DNA of 64,000 bases from Heliocidaris erythrogramma (lineage: Eukaryota > Echinodermata > Echinoidea > Camarodonta > Echinometridae). The position numbers and the translations under genes are program-made. This document shows, piece after piece, positions 22,061 to 34,925 of this stretch (its first letter is position 1; the number at the start of each line of letters is the position of its first letter). The notes beneath the pieces were generated by a model that was not told the origin of the DNA, searched no databases, and was given only the letters and a program-made list of their open reading frames with translations. The stretch covers positions 24,668,705 through 24,732,704 of the forward strand of contig CM046867.1 of NCBI GenBank assembly GCA_025617745.1, read 5' to 3'.

Positions 22061-22068
<8 letters not shown>

Positions 22069-22077
<9 letters not shown>

Positions 22078-22262
22078 ACATGGCTTTACTTCCGAGGACA
22101 GCTATTGTTCCTCTATTGTTACTCGTCCTCGGACAGTCGACGGAATAAGGCATAAATTCATTGTTCGACGTTCGAGGACTACTGTCCGCCTTCCGAGGAC
22201 CATTGTTGTCATGATTTTTTTTTGTTCTCTGTCCGAAAATGTCCTCTGACATAATGCTAAAC
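22069..22262. other. Insertion unique to the first array unit
   Basis: About 190 bp with three 'gaggac' phrases ('ttccgaggac', 'gttcgaggac', 'ttccgaggac') between two partial copies of the unit head. Not seen elsewhere in the window. Confidence 0.5.
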
Positions 22263-22485
22263 AAACGCACACACACACAGTTTACAGAAGTATTTGTATC
22301 CTGTTGCCAAAATCAGGATTGCGAACTTGTAGTTCGTAACAATGGTTTTTTTTTTTCAAAAAAAAATTGATATTTTCTTTGAAATGAACATCCATGCATT
22401 CACATGAGTAAATGTCTATAATTAAAAAATAGCTTATTAAACGCGTGGTACCAACAGCTACGTCTGCAGGTGTACTCATTTTATG

Positions 22486-22516
<31 letters not shown>

Positions 22517-22528
22517 ATATGTATATAT

Positions 22529-22574
<46 letters not shown>

Positions 22575-22729
22575 CAAATAGACAGGTTAACATATCTTTT
22601 ATAATTCATAATGTTTTATAATTCATCTCCGACCATTTTCGATTAAGGGCTGATGATGTATAAAAACTGGGCTCAATGAGCATGTGGACTTAGGGATCTT
22701 CAATCTGGCAGACCATAATCTGTTCTCAC

Positions 22730-22840
22730 CTGCGTCACAATTAACACCGGTCCATCCTGGTTGACAGGTACAATAATACCAATTCGTCTCATCAATACAG
22801 TCACCGTTGACGCACGGATCGGATGCACATTTATTGATGT
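22730..22840 (-). CDS. EGF-like exon 1 of array (type A)
   Basis: A 111 bp exon (37 codons), phase 1 on both sides, with acceptor TTTTTGTAG and donor GTGAGA. The protein starts DINKCASDPC, then VNGDC, IDETNWYYC, TCQPGWTGVNC, DAG: six cysteines with spacing 4, 4, 8, 1, 8, a standard EGF. CASDPC fits the C1-x-S-x-P-C2 site that is O-glucosylated in Notch-type EGF repeats. The residue before C1 is Lys where calcium-binding EGFs have Glu or Gln. Transcript order runs from 53.8 kb down to this exon, then to 15933. This copy has a type B style intron on its upstream side (ATT/ATC-rich), so it is a recombinant unit. Confidence 0.85.
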
Positions 22841-22914
22841 CTACAAAAAGATAGAAAAGCAATGAAAATCAGCTTTTGGAGGCGGTAATCAATCTTATGC
22901 AATCACTGATTTCA

Positions 22915-23020
22915 TTGTAATGATAATAATAATCATCATAATTATCATAATCATAATAGTAATCATAATATTAATAATAAAGATAATGAGGGCGATAATA
23001 TTAATAATAATAATAAGCTT
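22915..23020. repeat. ATT/ATC-rich imperfect microsatellite
   Basis: Irregular 'aataataatcatcat' text; equivalent tracts sit beside every type B exon (near 26760, 37200, 40000, 44750, 48560, 52375, 53915). It generates isoleucine-rich open frames on both strands that are not genes. Confidence 0.8.
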
Positions 23021-23170
23021 CTTGGCTGATCTTGGGGTCGACGTATCCTTTAAGACCATACAGCTTGCTTGGGACAGCACATATCCTGCGGAAAGTCTTG
23101 AATTAAAAAGAAAAATGAACAATAAGACGAGTAATTGTTATATAATAAATACAAGGCAAACGCCAAGCAT

Positions 23171-24042
23171 TGTCTCGCCTGCATCTCGCTATGCGGATGA
23201 GAATGTCAACTTTGGTCTGGCAGCTATACTATACTAAGCAATAATGATGATGCTACATACATTTCATTCCTGGAAAAATGGGCCAATGCTGTTAATACTT
23301 AACCTTCAGTGAAGTTTATTGACCTTTTGACATTGACCCAGGGGCCGTATTCTGAAAACTATGTTATCTTTTATGTTAGTAAAACGATGTTAATTTTCAT
23401 AACAAATCAAAATCAGGACAAGTTATGGTTAATGATTGCGCAAAGATGGCTGTGCTCGCGTAAAGTTAACAGAGATATCTGCGCAAGCACCAATGATTAG
23501 TGTTTATTCCGCGCAATTTCAGTTTGTTATGACAATTAACACAGTTTTCCTTAACATAAAAGATAACGTAGTTTTCAGAATACCGCCCCAGGTCATATTT
23601 GACCTATCTATCGAACTTGATCTGTGCCTTAAAGATAACTTTGATATAATCTGGTGATCATATCTCAAAAGGTACAAAAATGTGAGGCGATTTTCACTGA
23701 AAATTCATTGACCTTTTGTCCTTTTACATGGACCCGTTTACTAACATGACATGCAACTTCATACTTGTGATTTGAATTTGGTGATCCTACCATAAAAAAG
23801 TACAAGAATTTTGTACATGCGAGGTTATTTTCACTGACATTTTGACCCATTGTCAGATTTGACTTATTTTCGAACTTGACCTGCGTCTTTAAGAGAATTA
23901 CCTGTGGTATGAATTTGGTGACTCATCATGTCCATAGAAAATTGTGATTACAGCATAATTATTGTTGATGGCGCCGACGACGTCGACGTCGAAGTCGGAA
24001 ATAGTGGTACCTATAGTCTCGCTTCGCTATGCAGGCGAGACA
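23171..24042. repeat. Type B intron repeat with inverted ends
   Basis: The left end 'tgtctcgcctgcat' (23171) is matched by 'atgcaggcgagaca' (24029-24042). The right end itself forms a hairpin ('gtctcgc..gcgagac'). The interior has repeated 'attgaccttttg' phrases and hosts the 245 bp element. It recurs in each type B intron, with changes. Whether the inverted ends define one transposon is uncertain. Confidence 0.4.
23343..23587. mobile_element. 245 bp MITE (copy 1)
   Basis: About 38 bp terminal inverted repeats begin 'ggccgtattctgaaaac' and end with the complement 'ttttcagaataccgcc'. The 5 bp sequence CCAGG is duplicated on both sides (23338-23342, 23588-23592). Non-coding. Six more copies at the same place in other type B introns show that it inserted once and was copied with the array. 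Confidence 0.85.
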
Positions 24043-25036
24043 AAAACAGATGAACTTACATTTCTCAATACTATGAGTAACATAGTCACGTTGACTGGCA
24101 TCTACTTTTACTTGGAAATGATCCTTTCTCAAGTTTCTAAGTTCTCCCTCCCCCTGCGACAAAAATAGAGACTCAACTCACTAATTCCTGCATGCAGGTG
24201 TCTCCTGATTGAAATAACTGTATGGTTTTCGAATATCATCTCTCTTTATTCATGATGCACAGTGTCACCTTTCCTAAATTGTTTTAACTCTACCAATGCA
24301 GCTTTGAATACAACGTTAGCTTTGGTAAAACGTTTTTCAAAGAAATACATTTTAAAAATGTTGATCGCTTGCTTCCCTGACCTTTTAGTGTTGTCTGCGT
24401 CTTTTTTCCAAGAATTTTAGAGAATTCATCTGTAATATCTCTATCGTTGACACATTGACAAAGATATATCTTGATTCAGGATATTCAGGAAAAACACTAT
24501 TTATTCAACATCTCGATAATCACATGCACTTTCATACTGTGCAGATGGGTGTTTACTCCTGCCGTAGGTGGCAGCATAAACCTGAGGGATATTACATCCC
24601 TCCTTTTCTTCAGATTTGTCTTATAATAAGATTAAAAAAACAATGAACTTATTACACATACAGTCATGTATATTTCTTGAATATTTCCAGAGAAATAAAC
24701 TCAGAATATCAGTATAAAGATTGAGTGTGTTTGCGTTTTTCTTTCATATGCACTGATTCACTTAAGTATATTTTTTTTTAAATACATGCATGATCAGTTT
24801 ACAGAAGTATTTGTATCCTGTTGCCAAAAATCAGGATTGCAAACTTGTAGTTCGTAACAATGGTTTTTTTTTTTCAAAAAAAAATTGACATTTTCTTTGA
24901 AATGAACATCCATGCATTCACATGAGTAAATGTCTATAATTAAAAATAGCTTATTAAACGCGTGGTACCAACAGCTACGTCTGCAGGTGTACTCATTTTG
25001 TTGCCTCTCTCTCTCTATATATATATATATATGTAT

Positions 25037-25072
<36 letters not shown>

Positions 25073-25211
25073 CAAATAGACAGGTTAACATATCTTTTAT
25101 AATTCATCTCCGACCATTTTTCGATTAAGGGCTGATGATGTATAAAAACTGGGCTCAATGGACATGTGGACTTACGGATCTTCAATCTGGCAGACCATAA
25201 TCTGTTCTCAC

Positions 25212-25322
25212 CTGCGTCACAATTAACACCGGTCCATCCTGGTTGACAGGTACAATAATACCAGTTCGTCTCATCAATACAGTCACCGTTGACGCACGGA
25301 TCGGATGCACATTTATTGATGT
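25212..25322 (-). CDS. EGF-like exon 2 of array (type A)
   Basis: 111 bp, phase 1-1, acceptor CTGTTTGTAG, donor GTGAGA. Type A protein: DINKC at the start and NWYYC before the C-x-C. Its upstream-side intron is the short type A form. The unit head is directly preceded by 'ttaaaaatagcttatt', so its 'gatccgaagaa' segment has been truncated. Confidence 0.85.
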
Positions 25323-26233
25323 CTACAAACAGATAGAAAAGCAATGAGAATCAGCTTTTGGAGGCGGTAATCAATCTTATGCAATCACTGATTTCATTGT
25401 AATGATAATAATAATAAGAATTGTTATATAACTTTATGATTTGTTGAGTTGTACAGATTAAGACTTCCAAAGAAACTGGCAACAAAGAACTTCCTACTTG
25501 CATCATTTAATCTGAGATTAGAACTAAGATTCAATACGTCGTAAAACAGATACAGGACAATGTTTCAAACTTGTCCTAAGAATATCATTGTACCATACTT
25601 GTAACAAAACTATTCCTTAAAGCCTACATTTCATTATGTGTTTTACAAATGCCCATCCTCGCTTACTATTATCATGTGTAGGCCTCGTGAATCATTATAC
25701 AATGATCTTTGTGTGACTTTACAAAGTTTTGGATTGTACGGATTATAGGATTCTCTGAGAATCCTAACATTTTAGAGTTCTCACCGTACAACGCTTAGTC
25801 TAAGATTTAAACAAAGACTTATTAAGCCGTCAAAGAAACTACTGGACAATGCCACACACATTGTACCATTTGCATATTACTGTACTATACGTGTATATAA
25901 AAGCATGTCAAAACTATCAATGGCTCATTCACCTGAAGAGATTAAATCGAAAGCGCTTGTGAATTTTTATAAAAACATGCTTCTTGTGTGTGTATTCTAT
26001 ATGATGTCGTGAACTTTATTTTTCTACATATTTTAACACTGCACTTTGTCGGAACTTTGTTCCTGTAAACACTTTACGATATATATATGCGTTCAAATAT
26101 CTCCGTTATCCTTATTGCTGTTTCTGTCCTACTCGTGTAGATCCGAAGAAGGGCTAAGTGCCCGAAAGCTTATTAAAAGCGTGGTACCAACAGCTACGTC
26201 TGCAGGTGTACTCATTTTGTTGCCTTTGCCTCT

Positions 26234-26266
<33 letters not shown>

Positions 26267-26362
26267 CAAGGGTCCCAAGTCCTTGTGTTGCCATAAAGCC
26301 ATTATGGTAATAGCCGGGAGGGCGCATTGTTATACATAATTTGTATATATATATATGTATAT

Positions 26363-26418
<56 letters not shown>

Positions 26419-26572
26419 AATAGACAAGTTAACATATCTTTTATAATTCATAATCTTTTATAATTCATCTCCGACCATTTTTCGATTAAGGGCTGATGAT
26501 GTATAAAAACTGGGCTCAATGAGCATGTGGACTTAGGGATCTTCAATCTGGCAGACCATAATCTGTTCTCAC

Positions 26573-26683
26573 CTGCGTCACAATTAACACCGGTCCATCC
26601 TGGTTGACAGGTACAATTATACCAGTTCGTCTTATCAATACAGTCACCGTTGACGCACGGATCGGACGCACATTCATTGATGT
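26573..26683 (-). CDS. EGF-like exon 3 of array (type B)
   Basis: 111 bp, phase 1-1. Type B protein: DINEC fits the calcium-binding EGF consensus, and NWYNCTC contains an N-C-T sequon. Unique change IDKTN (Glu to Lys). A short extra insertion (26263-26340) sits in its microsatellite. The Gypsy element was inserted about 310 bp to the right, in this exon's upstream intron. Confidence 0.85.
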
Positions 26684-26991
26684 CTACAAACAGATAGAAA
26701 AGCAATGAGAATCAGCTTTTGGAGGCGGTAATCAATCTTATGCAATCACTGATTTCATTGTAATGATAATAATAATCATAATAATCATAATCATAATAGT
26801 AATCATAATATTAATAATAAAGATAATAAGGGTGATAATATTAATAATAATAATAAGCTTCTTGGCTGATCTTGGAGTCGACGTATCCTTTAAGACCATA
26901 CAGCTTGCTTGGGACAGCACATATCCTGCGGAAAGTCTTGAATTAAAAAGAAAAATGAACAATAAAAAGAGTAATTGTTATATAATAAATA

Positions 26992-27623
26992 TGTAGTGGC
27001 ATACTTTTCCGTACCATATTGATTGGTATTGTTTATTTTCTACCATGTTTACAAACTTATTCATTGTTGTCACGAACGCTCGCGTGCCAGCCGCATTTCC
27101 TTATGGGTTACTCATTGTAAATAACATTCCGTATTTGATGCCGTCCGGCAGGTTGCGTCGATTAGTAAATTTCACGCATTCCAGTATGTCTAGCGATCAG
27201 TGTGTCGCCAATTAGCCAATCAAGTGTTTTGGCGAGTCCGATGGCCGATTTGTTATCCAATCAAATCATTGGTTCTCTTATCGTCTTCGGGAAGAAGACG
27301 CATCGATATTTTCTTCTTCACTTCACCATGTGATTTTGTTCTGGCAAGATCCTATGTTTTTTCTTCGTTTACATTTCGGGATTTGTGCAATAACTTTGGA
27401 CAACCTTCGCGGTTACTTTTTTCTACGTCGTGTTTGTTACTACAAGTCGCGATATCGCCGCGGACACCAGCGGCCGCTCAGCAGTTACTCCCCCGTGACT
27501 TCCGCGGTTCATCATCGCACAGACTGTACTTCCGCATTCTCATCGTGAACATTATCTACACGTCGTAGCATAGCATCGGTAAGTAGTAGTAACTACATTA
27601 ACGGAGTTTTCAGTTACTCTACA
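26992..27623 (+). repeat. Left LTR of the Gypsy element (632 bp)
   Basis: Starts TGTAG and ends CTACA. It is nearly identical to the right LTR except that about 126 bp present in the right LTR (after 'caagatccta', about 32291-32417) are absent here. It should carry the promoter and the start of the RNA. Confidence 0.95.
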
Positions 27624-27624
27624 T

Positions 27625-27642
27625 TGGTGAACCCGACGTGAT
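27625..27642 (+). promoter_or_regulatory. Primer-binding site
   Basis: 'TGGTGAACCCGACGTGAT' lies one base after the LTR and begins with TGG, the complement of a tRNA 3' CCA end. It would bind the tRNA that primes minus-strand synthesis. The tRNA species was not identified. Confidence 0.75.
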
Positions 27643-27660
27643 AATTTTTCACCCTTCATC

Positions 27661-30600
27661 ATGAGTGAGGAAGATGGAGACAATACTCAAACTCTGTCTC
27701 AGGACAAATCGGAGGAGATTGCCACCAACCAAGCCATCACTGGACTGGCAATTAAGATACCACCATTTTGGGCAAGCGACCCAGCCATTTGGTTCGCCCA
27801 GGTTGAGGCACAGTTTCCGACGAAATCCATAGCGACAGAGGGAACGAAGTTCACCCACGTCATCGCTTCGTTACAGCCCGAGATTGCCACGGAAGTTCGA
27901 GATCTCATAATCACTCCTCCTACGCAACTCCCGTACACCACACTTAAAGAAGCGCTCATCAAAAGAACTTCTGCCTCCGAGCAAAAACGACTCAACAAAC
28001 TGCTTGTTGGAGAGGAGCTTGGTGACCGTACACCGTCCCGATTTCTTCGAAGGATGCAACAACTGCTTGGTGACAAGAAGTTGGAGAGCAGCATTCTGAA
28101 ACAACTCTTCTTACAAAGACTGCCCATGAATGTGCAACTTATCCTTTCTTCAACTAGTGATACTGCTACCATTGAGGAATTAGCGGCACTTGCGGATAAG
28201 ATTATCGAGGTTGCGACCCCACTTTCAATCTCCGGGATGCAAGCCAAGTCACCAGTCCCGCCTCCTTCTAAGGCCGAACCATCACCACCGCCTAGCCCGA
28301 ACTTAGCCGGCGATATGCAGAGACTCACCGCCCAAGTCGCCCAACTCACTGCACAGGTGCAGTCGCTTACAACCGCCCTACGTCGAGAGAGCTCAAGGTC
28401 CCGATCGAGAGATCGTACCCATGGAAAGCGACAGTCAAGCCCCAGCCCTAAGCGTACCACTGGTGTATGCTGGTATCACTATCAATTCGGAGATCGTGCC
28501 CACAGGTGTACACAGCCGTGTACTTACACACCCGTGTACTTACACACCATCCCAGGATTCTCGGCAAACCACGGGAAACCACGAAGCCGGCAACTAACGG
28601 CGACGGGTATAGCCGGCACACACTCACCGAGTCGCCTATTTTATATCATGGACAAACATACTGGGCAACGATTTTTAGTGGATACAGGTGCCGAAGTCAG
28701 CGTCATTCCTCCAACATATGCAGATAAATGTCGTGGAACTAACACAGATGTATTTTTACAGGCCGTTAACCGTTCTCGTATTCATACCTATGGAGAACGT
28801 TCTGTTACCATGGACATTGGACTTAGACGAACTTTTAGATGGGTATTCATCATTGCCAATCTACACACACCGATCATTGGAGCAGACTTTTTACGTCATT
28901 TTGGATTACTAGTGGACATTAAACACAACAAGCTACATGACACTATCACCAATCTGTCTGTTAATACACTCTCTGTTCCATCTGAGACACCCTGTATCGG
29001 CCTGATGTTCGCACGACCTTCAACGAACAGATACGATCGTGTCGTGAACCAGTTTTCGGACATTACACGCCCTATCTACACTGATCAATCTGTCAAACAC
29101 ACAGTGACTCATCATATCACCACTCGTGGTCCGCCCGTGCATTCCCGACCCCGCCGACTATCGCAAGACAAATTGAAGATAGCCAAGGCCGAATTCGACC
29201 ACATGCTTGATCTCGGGATTATACGGCAATCGGACAGTAATTGTTCATCTCCATTACACATGGTACCAAAGAAAACACCTGGGGACTGGAGACCATGTGG
29301 TGATTATCGAGCACTAAACGATCGAACAGTACCTGATCGATACCCAATTCCTCATCTTCAAGATTTCTCGTCATCGCTTTATGGAAAGAAAGTTTTCTCG
29401 AAGGTGGATCTCATTCGTGCATATCATCAGATTCCAGTAGAACCAGTTGACATTCCAAAGACCGCAATCACAACTCCGTTTGGATTATTCGAGTTTGTTC
29501 GCATGCCATTCGGACTACGCAATGCTGCACAGACATTTCAGAGATTGATGGACGATGTTGTAAGAGGACTTCCTTTTGTGTTCGTATACATTGATGACGT
29601 GCTCATCGCCAGTGATAACGAGGACGAACATGAAATACACCTCCGTCTACTCTTTGAGAGATTTCGCAAGTACGGAATCGTCATCAATCCTGCCAAGTGT
29701 GTTTTTGGAGCCACTTCACTCACTTTCCTGGGTCACATCGTGGATGAGCATGGAATTCAACCCCTGGACGAGAAAGTGAAGTACATTCGTGAACTCCCCA
29801 CTCCGATTTCGTTGCGCAAATTGAGGGAATTCCTCGGCCTAGTGAACTTTTATAGGCGCTTCATTCCTCACTGCGCTGATGTTCTCCAGCCACTAACAGA
29901 CATGCTGAAAGACAGAAATAAGAAGAATCAGACTCTTTCTCTGGATCAAACGGAAATTTCTGCTTTCAATCGTGCTAAGGAAGAACTGGCTCATGCAACT
30001 ATTTTGGCACACCAACAACCAGACGCTCCTTTGTGTCTATTTGTCGACGCTTCTGATGTCGGTGTCGGCGGAGTAGTCCAGCAACTCGTTAATGACTCAT
30101 GGCAACCACTCGCATTCTTCTCTAAGCGACTTCAGCCTGCTGAAATGAAATACAGTACTTTTGGAAGAGAACTGTTAGCTGCCTACCTCGGTGTTAAACA
30201 TTTTCGTCATCTTCTCGAAGGTAGACATTTTACCATTTTCACCGATCACAAGCCCTTGACGTACGCCTTGAAGTCTAAACAAGACCGCCATTCACCGCGA
30301 GAGATACGACACTTAGATTTCGTTTCACAATTTACGTCTGACATCCGTCATGTGAGCGGAAAGTACAATATTCCTGCAGACACTCTCTCTCGTGTATACA
30401 TAGACAGTCTGGAACACAACGCCTCCATCGATTTCGACGCCATTGCTCGTTCTCAAGAGGACGATGACGAGATCGCAAACTTCACCGATGACAATTCACT
30501 CGACATACAACGAATACCAATTCCATTTTCAGACGGAACAATTTTGTGTGATATGTCAACGGGTACTCCACGTCCATACCTTCCTGTGTCATTTCGCAAA

Positions 30601-31773
30601 TCGATTTTCAATGCACTTCACAATCTTTCACACCCTGGAATTCGAGCTACGCAAAAACTGTGCACTGAGCGTTTTGTTTGGAAAGGCATAAATCGAGATG
30701 TGCGATCATGGACACGAACATGTTTGCAATGCCAACGTTGTAAAGTTCATCGTCACAACAAAGCACCTCTTGGAACTTTTTCTACACCCGATGCGAGGTT
30801 TGATCATGTGCATATTGATATCGTCGGTCCACTCCCCTCATCAGAAGGATACACTTATCTTCTCACATGCATAGATCGTTTTACACGGTGGCCTGAAGCA
30901 ATCCCCATGAGCGATATATCAGCCGATACAGTGGCACGTACTTTTATCAATCATTGGATCGCTCGATTCGGAACCCCGTCAACGATCACGACCGACAGAG
31001 GACGTCAGTTTGAATCTCATCTTTTTCGTTCTCTCACCGATTTACTCGGAACGACACGGATTCCGACGACATCGTATCATCCCGCATCGAACGGACTCGT
31101 AGAACGTCTGCATAGACAATTGAAAGCCGCAATCAAGACGCACAATGATTCACGTTGGACTGAAGTCTTACCTCTTGTATTGTTAGGAATACGCAATGCA
31201 ATTAAGACGGACATTGGATGTACGGCAGCTGAGTTGGTTTATGGAACAAGCATGAAATTACCTGCACAATTTGTTTTTCCAGCGAAGCCTGAAACCGACA
31301 TCGATCCAGCCAACTACGTGCATAGACTTAAGCGGTTAATGCAGCAAGTCCACCCCACCCCCACTCGCAAACAACAATCTACCTCCCATGTGAACTCTGA
31401 TTTGTATACAACGAGTGACGTGTTTATTCGGCAAGACGCTGTTAGGAAACCACTACAGCCACCGTACAAAGGACCTTTTCCAGTATTTAAGCGCACTGAT
31501 AAGTTCTTTTCCATTGATGTTGATGGTAAACATGAAAATATTAGAGTGGATCGTCTTAAACCAGCTTTTATGGAAAGTGATGGTGTAATCCTTACAGCTG
31601 TGACGGATCAAACGCCAGTTCGTGTAGTTTCATCTCCACCTCCACCCACGGGGCTTTCTTCATCACAACCAACGCCTACTCCCGTGGTTACCGACCCAGA
31701 ACCTCGCAAAACTCGCTCCGGGCGTCATGTTAGGTGGCCTGCACGATACGTGGACGTTTATGAATATGGATGA
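27661..31773 (+). CDS. Gypsy gag-pol polyprotein
   Basis: 1370 codons without a stop. Gag comes first ([20 protein letters not shown] near residue 35), with a C-x2-H-x9-C type motif ([14 protein letters not shown]) near residue 270 in place of a standard CCHC knuckle. The protease active site is VDTGAE at about 340-345. Reverse transcriptase has [21 protein letters not shown] and YIDD at 643-646. RNase H has FVDASD (Asp 796) and TDHKPLTY. Integrase has an HHCC zinc domain near 986-1030 (HPGI..C..C) and a DD35E core with Asp 1053, Asp 1112 and Glu 1148. The ATG is the first after the primer site. Gag and pol are fused in one frame, with no frameshift site. All catalytic residues are present, so the element may be able to move. 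Clade within Gypsy not assigned. Confidence 0.95.
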   Translation: MSEEDGDNTQTLSQDKSEEIATNQAITGLAIKIPPFWASDPAIWFAQVEAQFPTKSIATEGTKFTHVIASLQPEIATEVRDLIITPPTQLPYTTLKEALIKRTSASEQKRLNKLLVGEELGDRTPSRFLRRMQQLLGDKKLESSILKQLFLQRLPMNVQLILSSTSDTATIEELAALADKIIEVATPLSISGMQAKSPVPPPSKAEPSPPPSPNLAGDMQRLTAQVAQLTAQVQSLTTALRRESSRSRSRDRTHGKRQSSPSPKRTTGVCWYHYQFGDRAHRCTQPCTYTPVYLHTIPGFSANHGKPRSRQLTATGIAGTHSPSRLFYIMDKHTGQRFLVDTGAEVSVIPPTYADKCRGTNTDVFLQAVNRSRIHTYGERSVTMDIGLRRTFRWVFIIANLHTPIIGADFLRHFGLLVDIKHNKLHDTITNLSVNTLSVPSETPCIGLMFARPSTNRYDRVVNQFSDITRPIYTDQSVKHTVTHHITTRGPPVHSRPRRLSQDKLKIAKAEFDHMLDLGIIRQSDSNCSSPLHMVPKKTPGDWRPCGDYRALNDRTVPDRYPIPHLQDFSSSLYGKKVFSKVDLIRAYHQIPVEPVDIPKTAITTPFGLFEFVRMPFGLRNAAQTFQRLMDDVVRGLPFVFVYIDDVLIASDNEDEHEIHLRLLFERFRKYGIVINPAKCVFGATSLTFLGHIVDEHGIQPLDEKVKYIRELPTPISLRKLREFLGLVNFYRRFIPHCADVLQPLTDMLKDRNKKNQTLSLDQTEISAFNRAKEELAHATILAHQQPDAPLCLFVDASDVGVGGVVQQLVNDSWQPLAFFSKRLQPAEMKYSTFGRELLAAYLGVKHFRHLLEGRHFTIFTDHKPLTYALKSKQDRHSPREIRHLDFVSQFTSDIRHVSGKYNIPADTLSRVYIDSLEHNASIDFDAIARSQEDDDEIANFTDDNSLDIQRIPIPFSDGTILCDMSTGTPRPYLPVSFRKSIFNALHNLSHPGIRATQKLCTERFVWKGINRDVRSWTRTCLQCQRCKVHRHNKAPLGTFSTPDARFDHVHIDIVGPLPSSEGYTYLLTCIDRFTRWPEAIPMSDISADTVARTFINHWIARFGTPSTITTDRGRQFESHLFRSLTDLLGTTRIPTTSYHPASNGLVERLHRQLKAAIKTHNDSRWTEVLPLVLLGIRNAIKTDIGCTAAELVYGTSMKLPAQFVFPAKPETDIDPANYVHRLKRLMQQVHPTPTRKQQSTSHVNSDLYTTSDVFIRQDAVRKPLQPPYKGPFPVFKRTDKFFSIDVDGKHENIRVDRLKPAFMESDGVILTAVTDQTPVRVVSSPPPPTGLSSSQPTPTPVVTDPEPRKTRSGRHVRWPARYVDVYEYG

Positions 31774-31927
31774 AGAAACTTATACATATTTTTGGATCCA
31801 GCTTTTCAAGTGCATAGGACGCTTTAATAATATGATTATACATTTCGTGTGAACAATATTCAACTTTGTTAACGTTCTTCATCGATCGCAGCTAACTCAT
31901 TTTCCCGGCGATCTGGAGGGGGACTAA
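31774..31927 (+). promoter_or_regulatory. Gypsy 3' untranslated region with polypurine tract
   Basis: A 154 bp non-coding stretch ends in GGAGGGGGAC (31915-31924) just before the right LTR. This is the RNase-H-resistant purine run that primes plus-strand DNA. Confidence 0.8.
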
Positions 31928-32685
31928 TGTAGTGACATAAACTTTTCCGTACCATATTGATTGGTATTGTTTATTTTCTACCATGTTTACAAACTTATTC
32001 ATTGTTGTCACGAACGCTCGCGTGCCAGCCGCATTTCCTTATTGGTTACTCATTGTAAATAACATTCCGTATTTGATGCCGTCCGGCAGGTTGCGTCGAT
32101 TAGTAAATTTCACGCATTCCAGTATGTCTAGCGATCAGTGTGTCGCCAATTAGCCAATCAAGTGTTTTGGCGAGTCCGATGGCCGATTTGTTATCCAATC
32201 AAATCATTGGTTCTCTTATCGTCTTCGGGAAGAAGACGCATCGATATTTTCTTCTTCACTTCACCGTGTGATTTTGTTCTGGCAAGATCCTACGTTTTTG
32301 GAGAATTCGGCAGCAAGCAACCTTTTTCGTTATCGGACTTATGACTTTGGATTCATTTACTTCACGCGAATAGCGGACTTTAATTTTTGGATATCATTTT
32401 CGCGGAAACTCACGCATGTTTTTTCTTTGTTTACATTTCGGGATTTGTGCAATAACTTTGGACAACCTTCGCGGTTACTTTTTTCTACGTCGTGTTTATT
32501 ATTACAAGTCGCGATATCGCCGCGGACACCAGCGGCCGCTCAGCAGTTACTCCCCCGTGACTTCCGCGGTTCATCATAGCACAGTCTGTACTTCCGCATT
32601 CTCATCGTGAACATTATCTACACGTCGTAGCATAGCATCGGTAAATAGTAGTAACTACATTAACGGAGTTTTCAGTTACTCTACA
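31928..32685 (+). repeat. Right LTR of the Gypsy element (758 bp)
   Basis: Starts TGTAG, ends CTACA. It contains about 126 bp that the left LTR lacks, starting near 'ggagaattcggcagcaagc'. Elsewhere the two LTRs differ by only a few bases, so the insertion is young. Confidence 0.95.
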
Positions 32686-32875
32686 AATACAAGGCAAACG
32701 CCAAGCATTGTCTCGCCTGCATCTCTCTATGCGGATGAGAATGTCAACTTTGGTCTGGCAGCTGTACTATACTAAGCAATAATGATGATATACATTTCAT
32801 TCCTGGAAAAATGAGACAATGCTGTTAATACTTAACCTTCAGTGAAGTTTATTGACCTTTTGACATTGACCCAGG

Positions 32876-33120
32876 GGCCGCATTCTGAAAACTATGTTAT
32901 CTTTTATGTTATTCAAACGATGTTAATTTTCATAACAAATCAAAATCAGGACAAGTTATGGTTAATGATTGCGCAAAGATGGCTGTGCTCGCGTAAAGTT
33001 AACAGAGATATCTGCGCAAGCACCAATGGTTAGTGTTTATTCCGCGCAATTTCAGTTTGTTATGACAATTAGCACAGTTTTCCTTAACATAAAAGATAAC
33101 CTATTTTTCAGAATACCGCC
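32876..33120. mobile_element. 245 bp MITE (copy 2)
   Basis: Same element and CCAGG flanks as at 23343, in the type B intron split by the Gypsy element. Internal changes include 'ttattcaaacg' for 'ttagtaaaacg'. Confidence 0.85.
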
Positions 33121-34587
33121 CCAGGTCATATTTGACCTATCTATCGAACTTGATATGTGCCTTAAAGATAACTTTGATATAATCTGGTGATCATATCTCA
33201 AAAGGTACAAAAATGTGAGGCGATTTTCACTGAAAATTCATTGACCTTTTGTCCTTTTACATGGACCCGTTTACTAACATGACATGCAACTTCATACTTC
33301 TGATTTGAATTTGGTGATCCTACCATAACAAGTACACGAATTTTGTACATGCGAGGTTATTTTCACTGACATTTTGACCCATTGTCAGATTTGACTTATT
33401 TTCGAACTTGACCTGCGTCTTTAAGACCTGTGGTATGAATTTGGTGACTCATCATGTCCATAGAAAATTGTGATTACAGCATAATTATTGTTGATGGCGC
33501 CGACGACGTCGACGTCGAAGTCGGAAATAGTGGTACCTATAGTCTCGCTTCGCTATGCAGGCGAGACAAAAACAGATGAACTTACATTTCTCAATACTAT
33601 GAGTAACATAGTCACGTTGACTGGCATCTACTTTTACTTGGAAATGATCCTTTCTCAAGTTTCTAAGTTCTCCTCCCCCTGCGACAAAAATAGAGACTCA
33701 ACTCACCAATTCATGCATGCAGGTGTCTCCTGATTGAAATAACTGTATGGTTTTCGAATATCATCTCTCTTTATTCATGATGCACAGTGTCACCTTTCCT
33801 AAATTGTTTTAACTCTACCAATGCAGCTTTGAATACAACGTTAGCTTTGGTAAAACGTTTTTCAAAGAAATACATTTTAAAAATGTTGATCGCTTGCTTC
33901 CCTGACCTTTTAGTGTTGTCTGCGTCTTTTTTCCAAGAATTTTAGAGAATTCATCTGTAATATCTCTACCGTTGACCCACTGACAAAGATATATCTTGAT
34001 TCAGGATATTCAGGAAAAACACTATTTATTCAACATCTCGATAATCAGCTTCATGTACTTTCATACTGTGCAGATGGGTGTCTACTCCTGTCGTAGGTGG
34101 CAGCATTAACCTGAGGGATATTACATCCCTCCTTTTCTTCAGATTTGTCTCATAATAAGATTAAAAAAACAATGAACTTATTACACATACAGTCATGTAT
34201 ATTTCTTGAATATTTCCAGAGAAATAAACTCAGAATATCAGTATAAAGATTGAGTGTGTTTGCGTTTTTCTTTCATATGCACTGATTCACTTAAGTATAA
34301 TTTTTTAAAAATACATGCATGATCAGTTTACAGAAGTATTTGTATCCTGTTGCCAAAAATCAGGATTGCAAACTTGTAGTTCGTAACAATGGTTTTTTTT
34401 TTTTCAAAAAAAAATTGACATTTTCTTTGAAATGAACATCCATGCATTCACATGAGTAAATGTCTATAATTAAAAAATGTCCTACTCGTGTAGATCCGAA
34501 GAAGGACTAAGTGCCCGAAAGCTTATTAAACGCGTGGTACCAACAGCTACGTCTGCAGGTGTACTCATTTTGTTGCCTCTCTCTCTT

Positions 34588-34618
<31 letters not shown>

Positions 34619-34622
34619 GTAT

Positions 34623-34658
<36 letters not shown>

Positions 34659-34814
34659 CAAATAGACAGGTTAACATATCTTTTATAATTCATAATCTTT
34701 TATAATTCATCTCCGACCATTTTTCGATTAAGGGCTGATGATGTATAAAAACTGGGCTCAATGGACATGTGGACTTAGGGATCTTCAATCTGGCAGACCA
34801 TAATCTGTTCTCAC

Positions 34815-34925
34815 CTGCGTCACAATTAACACCGGTCCATCCTGGTTGACAGGTACAATAATACCAGTTCGTCTCATCAATACAGTCACCGTTGACGCAC
34901 GGATCGGATGCACATTTATTGATGT
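34815..34925 (-). CDS. EGF-like exon 4 of array (type A)
   Basis: 111 bp, phase 1-1, type A protein (DINKC, NWYYC). Its upstream-side intron carries the Tc1-derived element at 35685-36497. Confidence 0.85.

Larger units (their letters stand above)
26992..32685 (+). mobile_element. Full-length Ty3/Gypsy LTR retrotransposon
   Basis: 5.69 kb element with LTRs at 26992-27623 and 31928-32685, a primer-binding site directly after the left LTR, one open gag-pol frame (27661-31773) and a polypurine tract before the right LTR. The 4 bp AATA (26988-26991 and 32686-32689) is duplicated at the insertion. The undisturbed site is visible in other array units ('ataataaatacaaggcaaac', e.g. near 23141), which confirms both ends. 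It lies in the type B intron repeat of the EGF array. No env-like frame. Confidence 0.95.

Noticed and set aside
22895..23237. Ile-rich open frames on both strands (and their counterparts in later units)
   Set aside because: They come from the ATT/ATC microsatellite beside type B exons and run through intron sequence; no protein family.
23171..24042. Single DNA transposon bounded by 'tgtctcgcctgcat' inverted ends
   Set aside because: Only 14 bp agree, no target duplication was found and the right end is itself a hairpin; recorded as a repeat, not a defined transposon.
27699..28460. 253-codon minus-strand frame opposite the Gypsy gag region
   Set aside because: Shadow of the gag-pol frame.
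34477..34665. Recurrent open frame with SYSCRSEEGLSARKLIK in every array unit
   Set aside because: It is the repeated 'gatccgaagaagg' segment read in frame into (CT)n and (TA)n; codons are not conserved across indels and there is no start or splice support.
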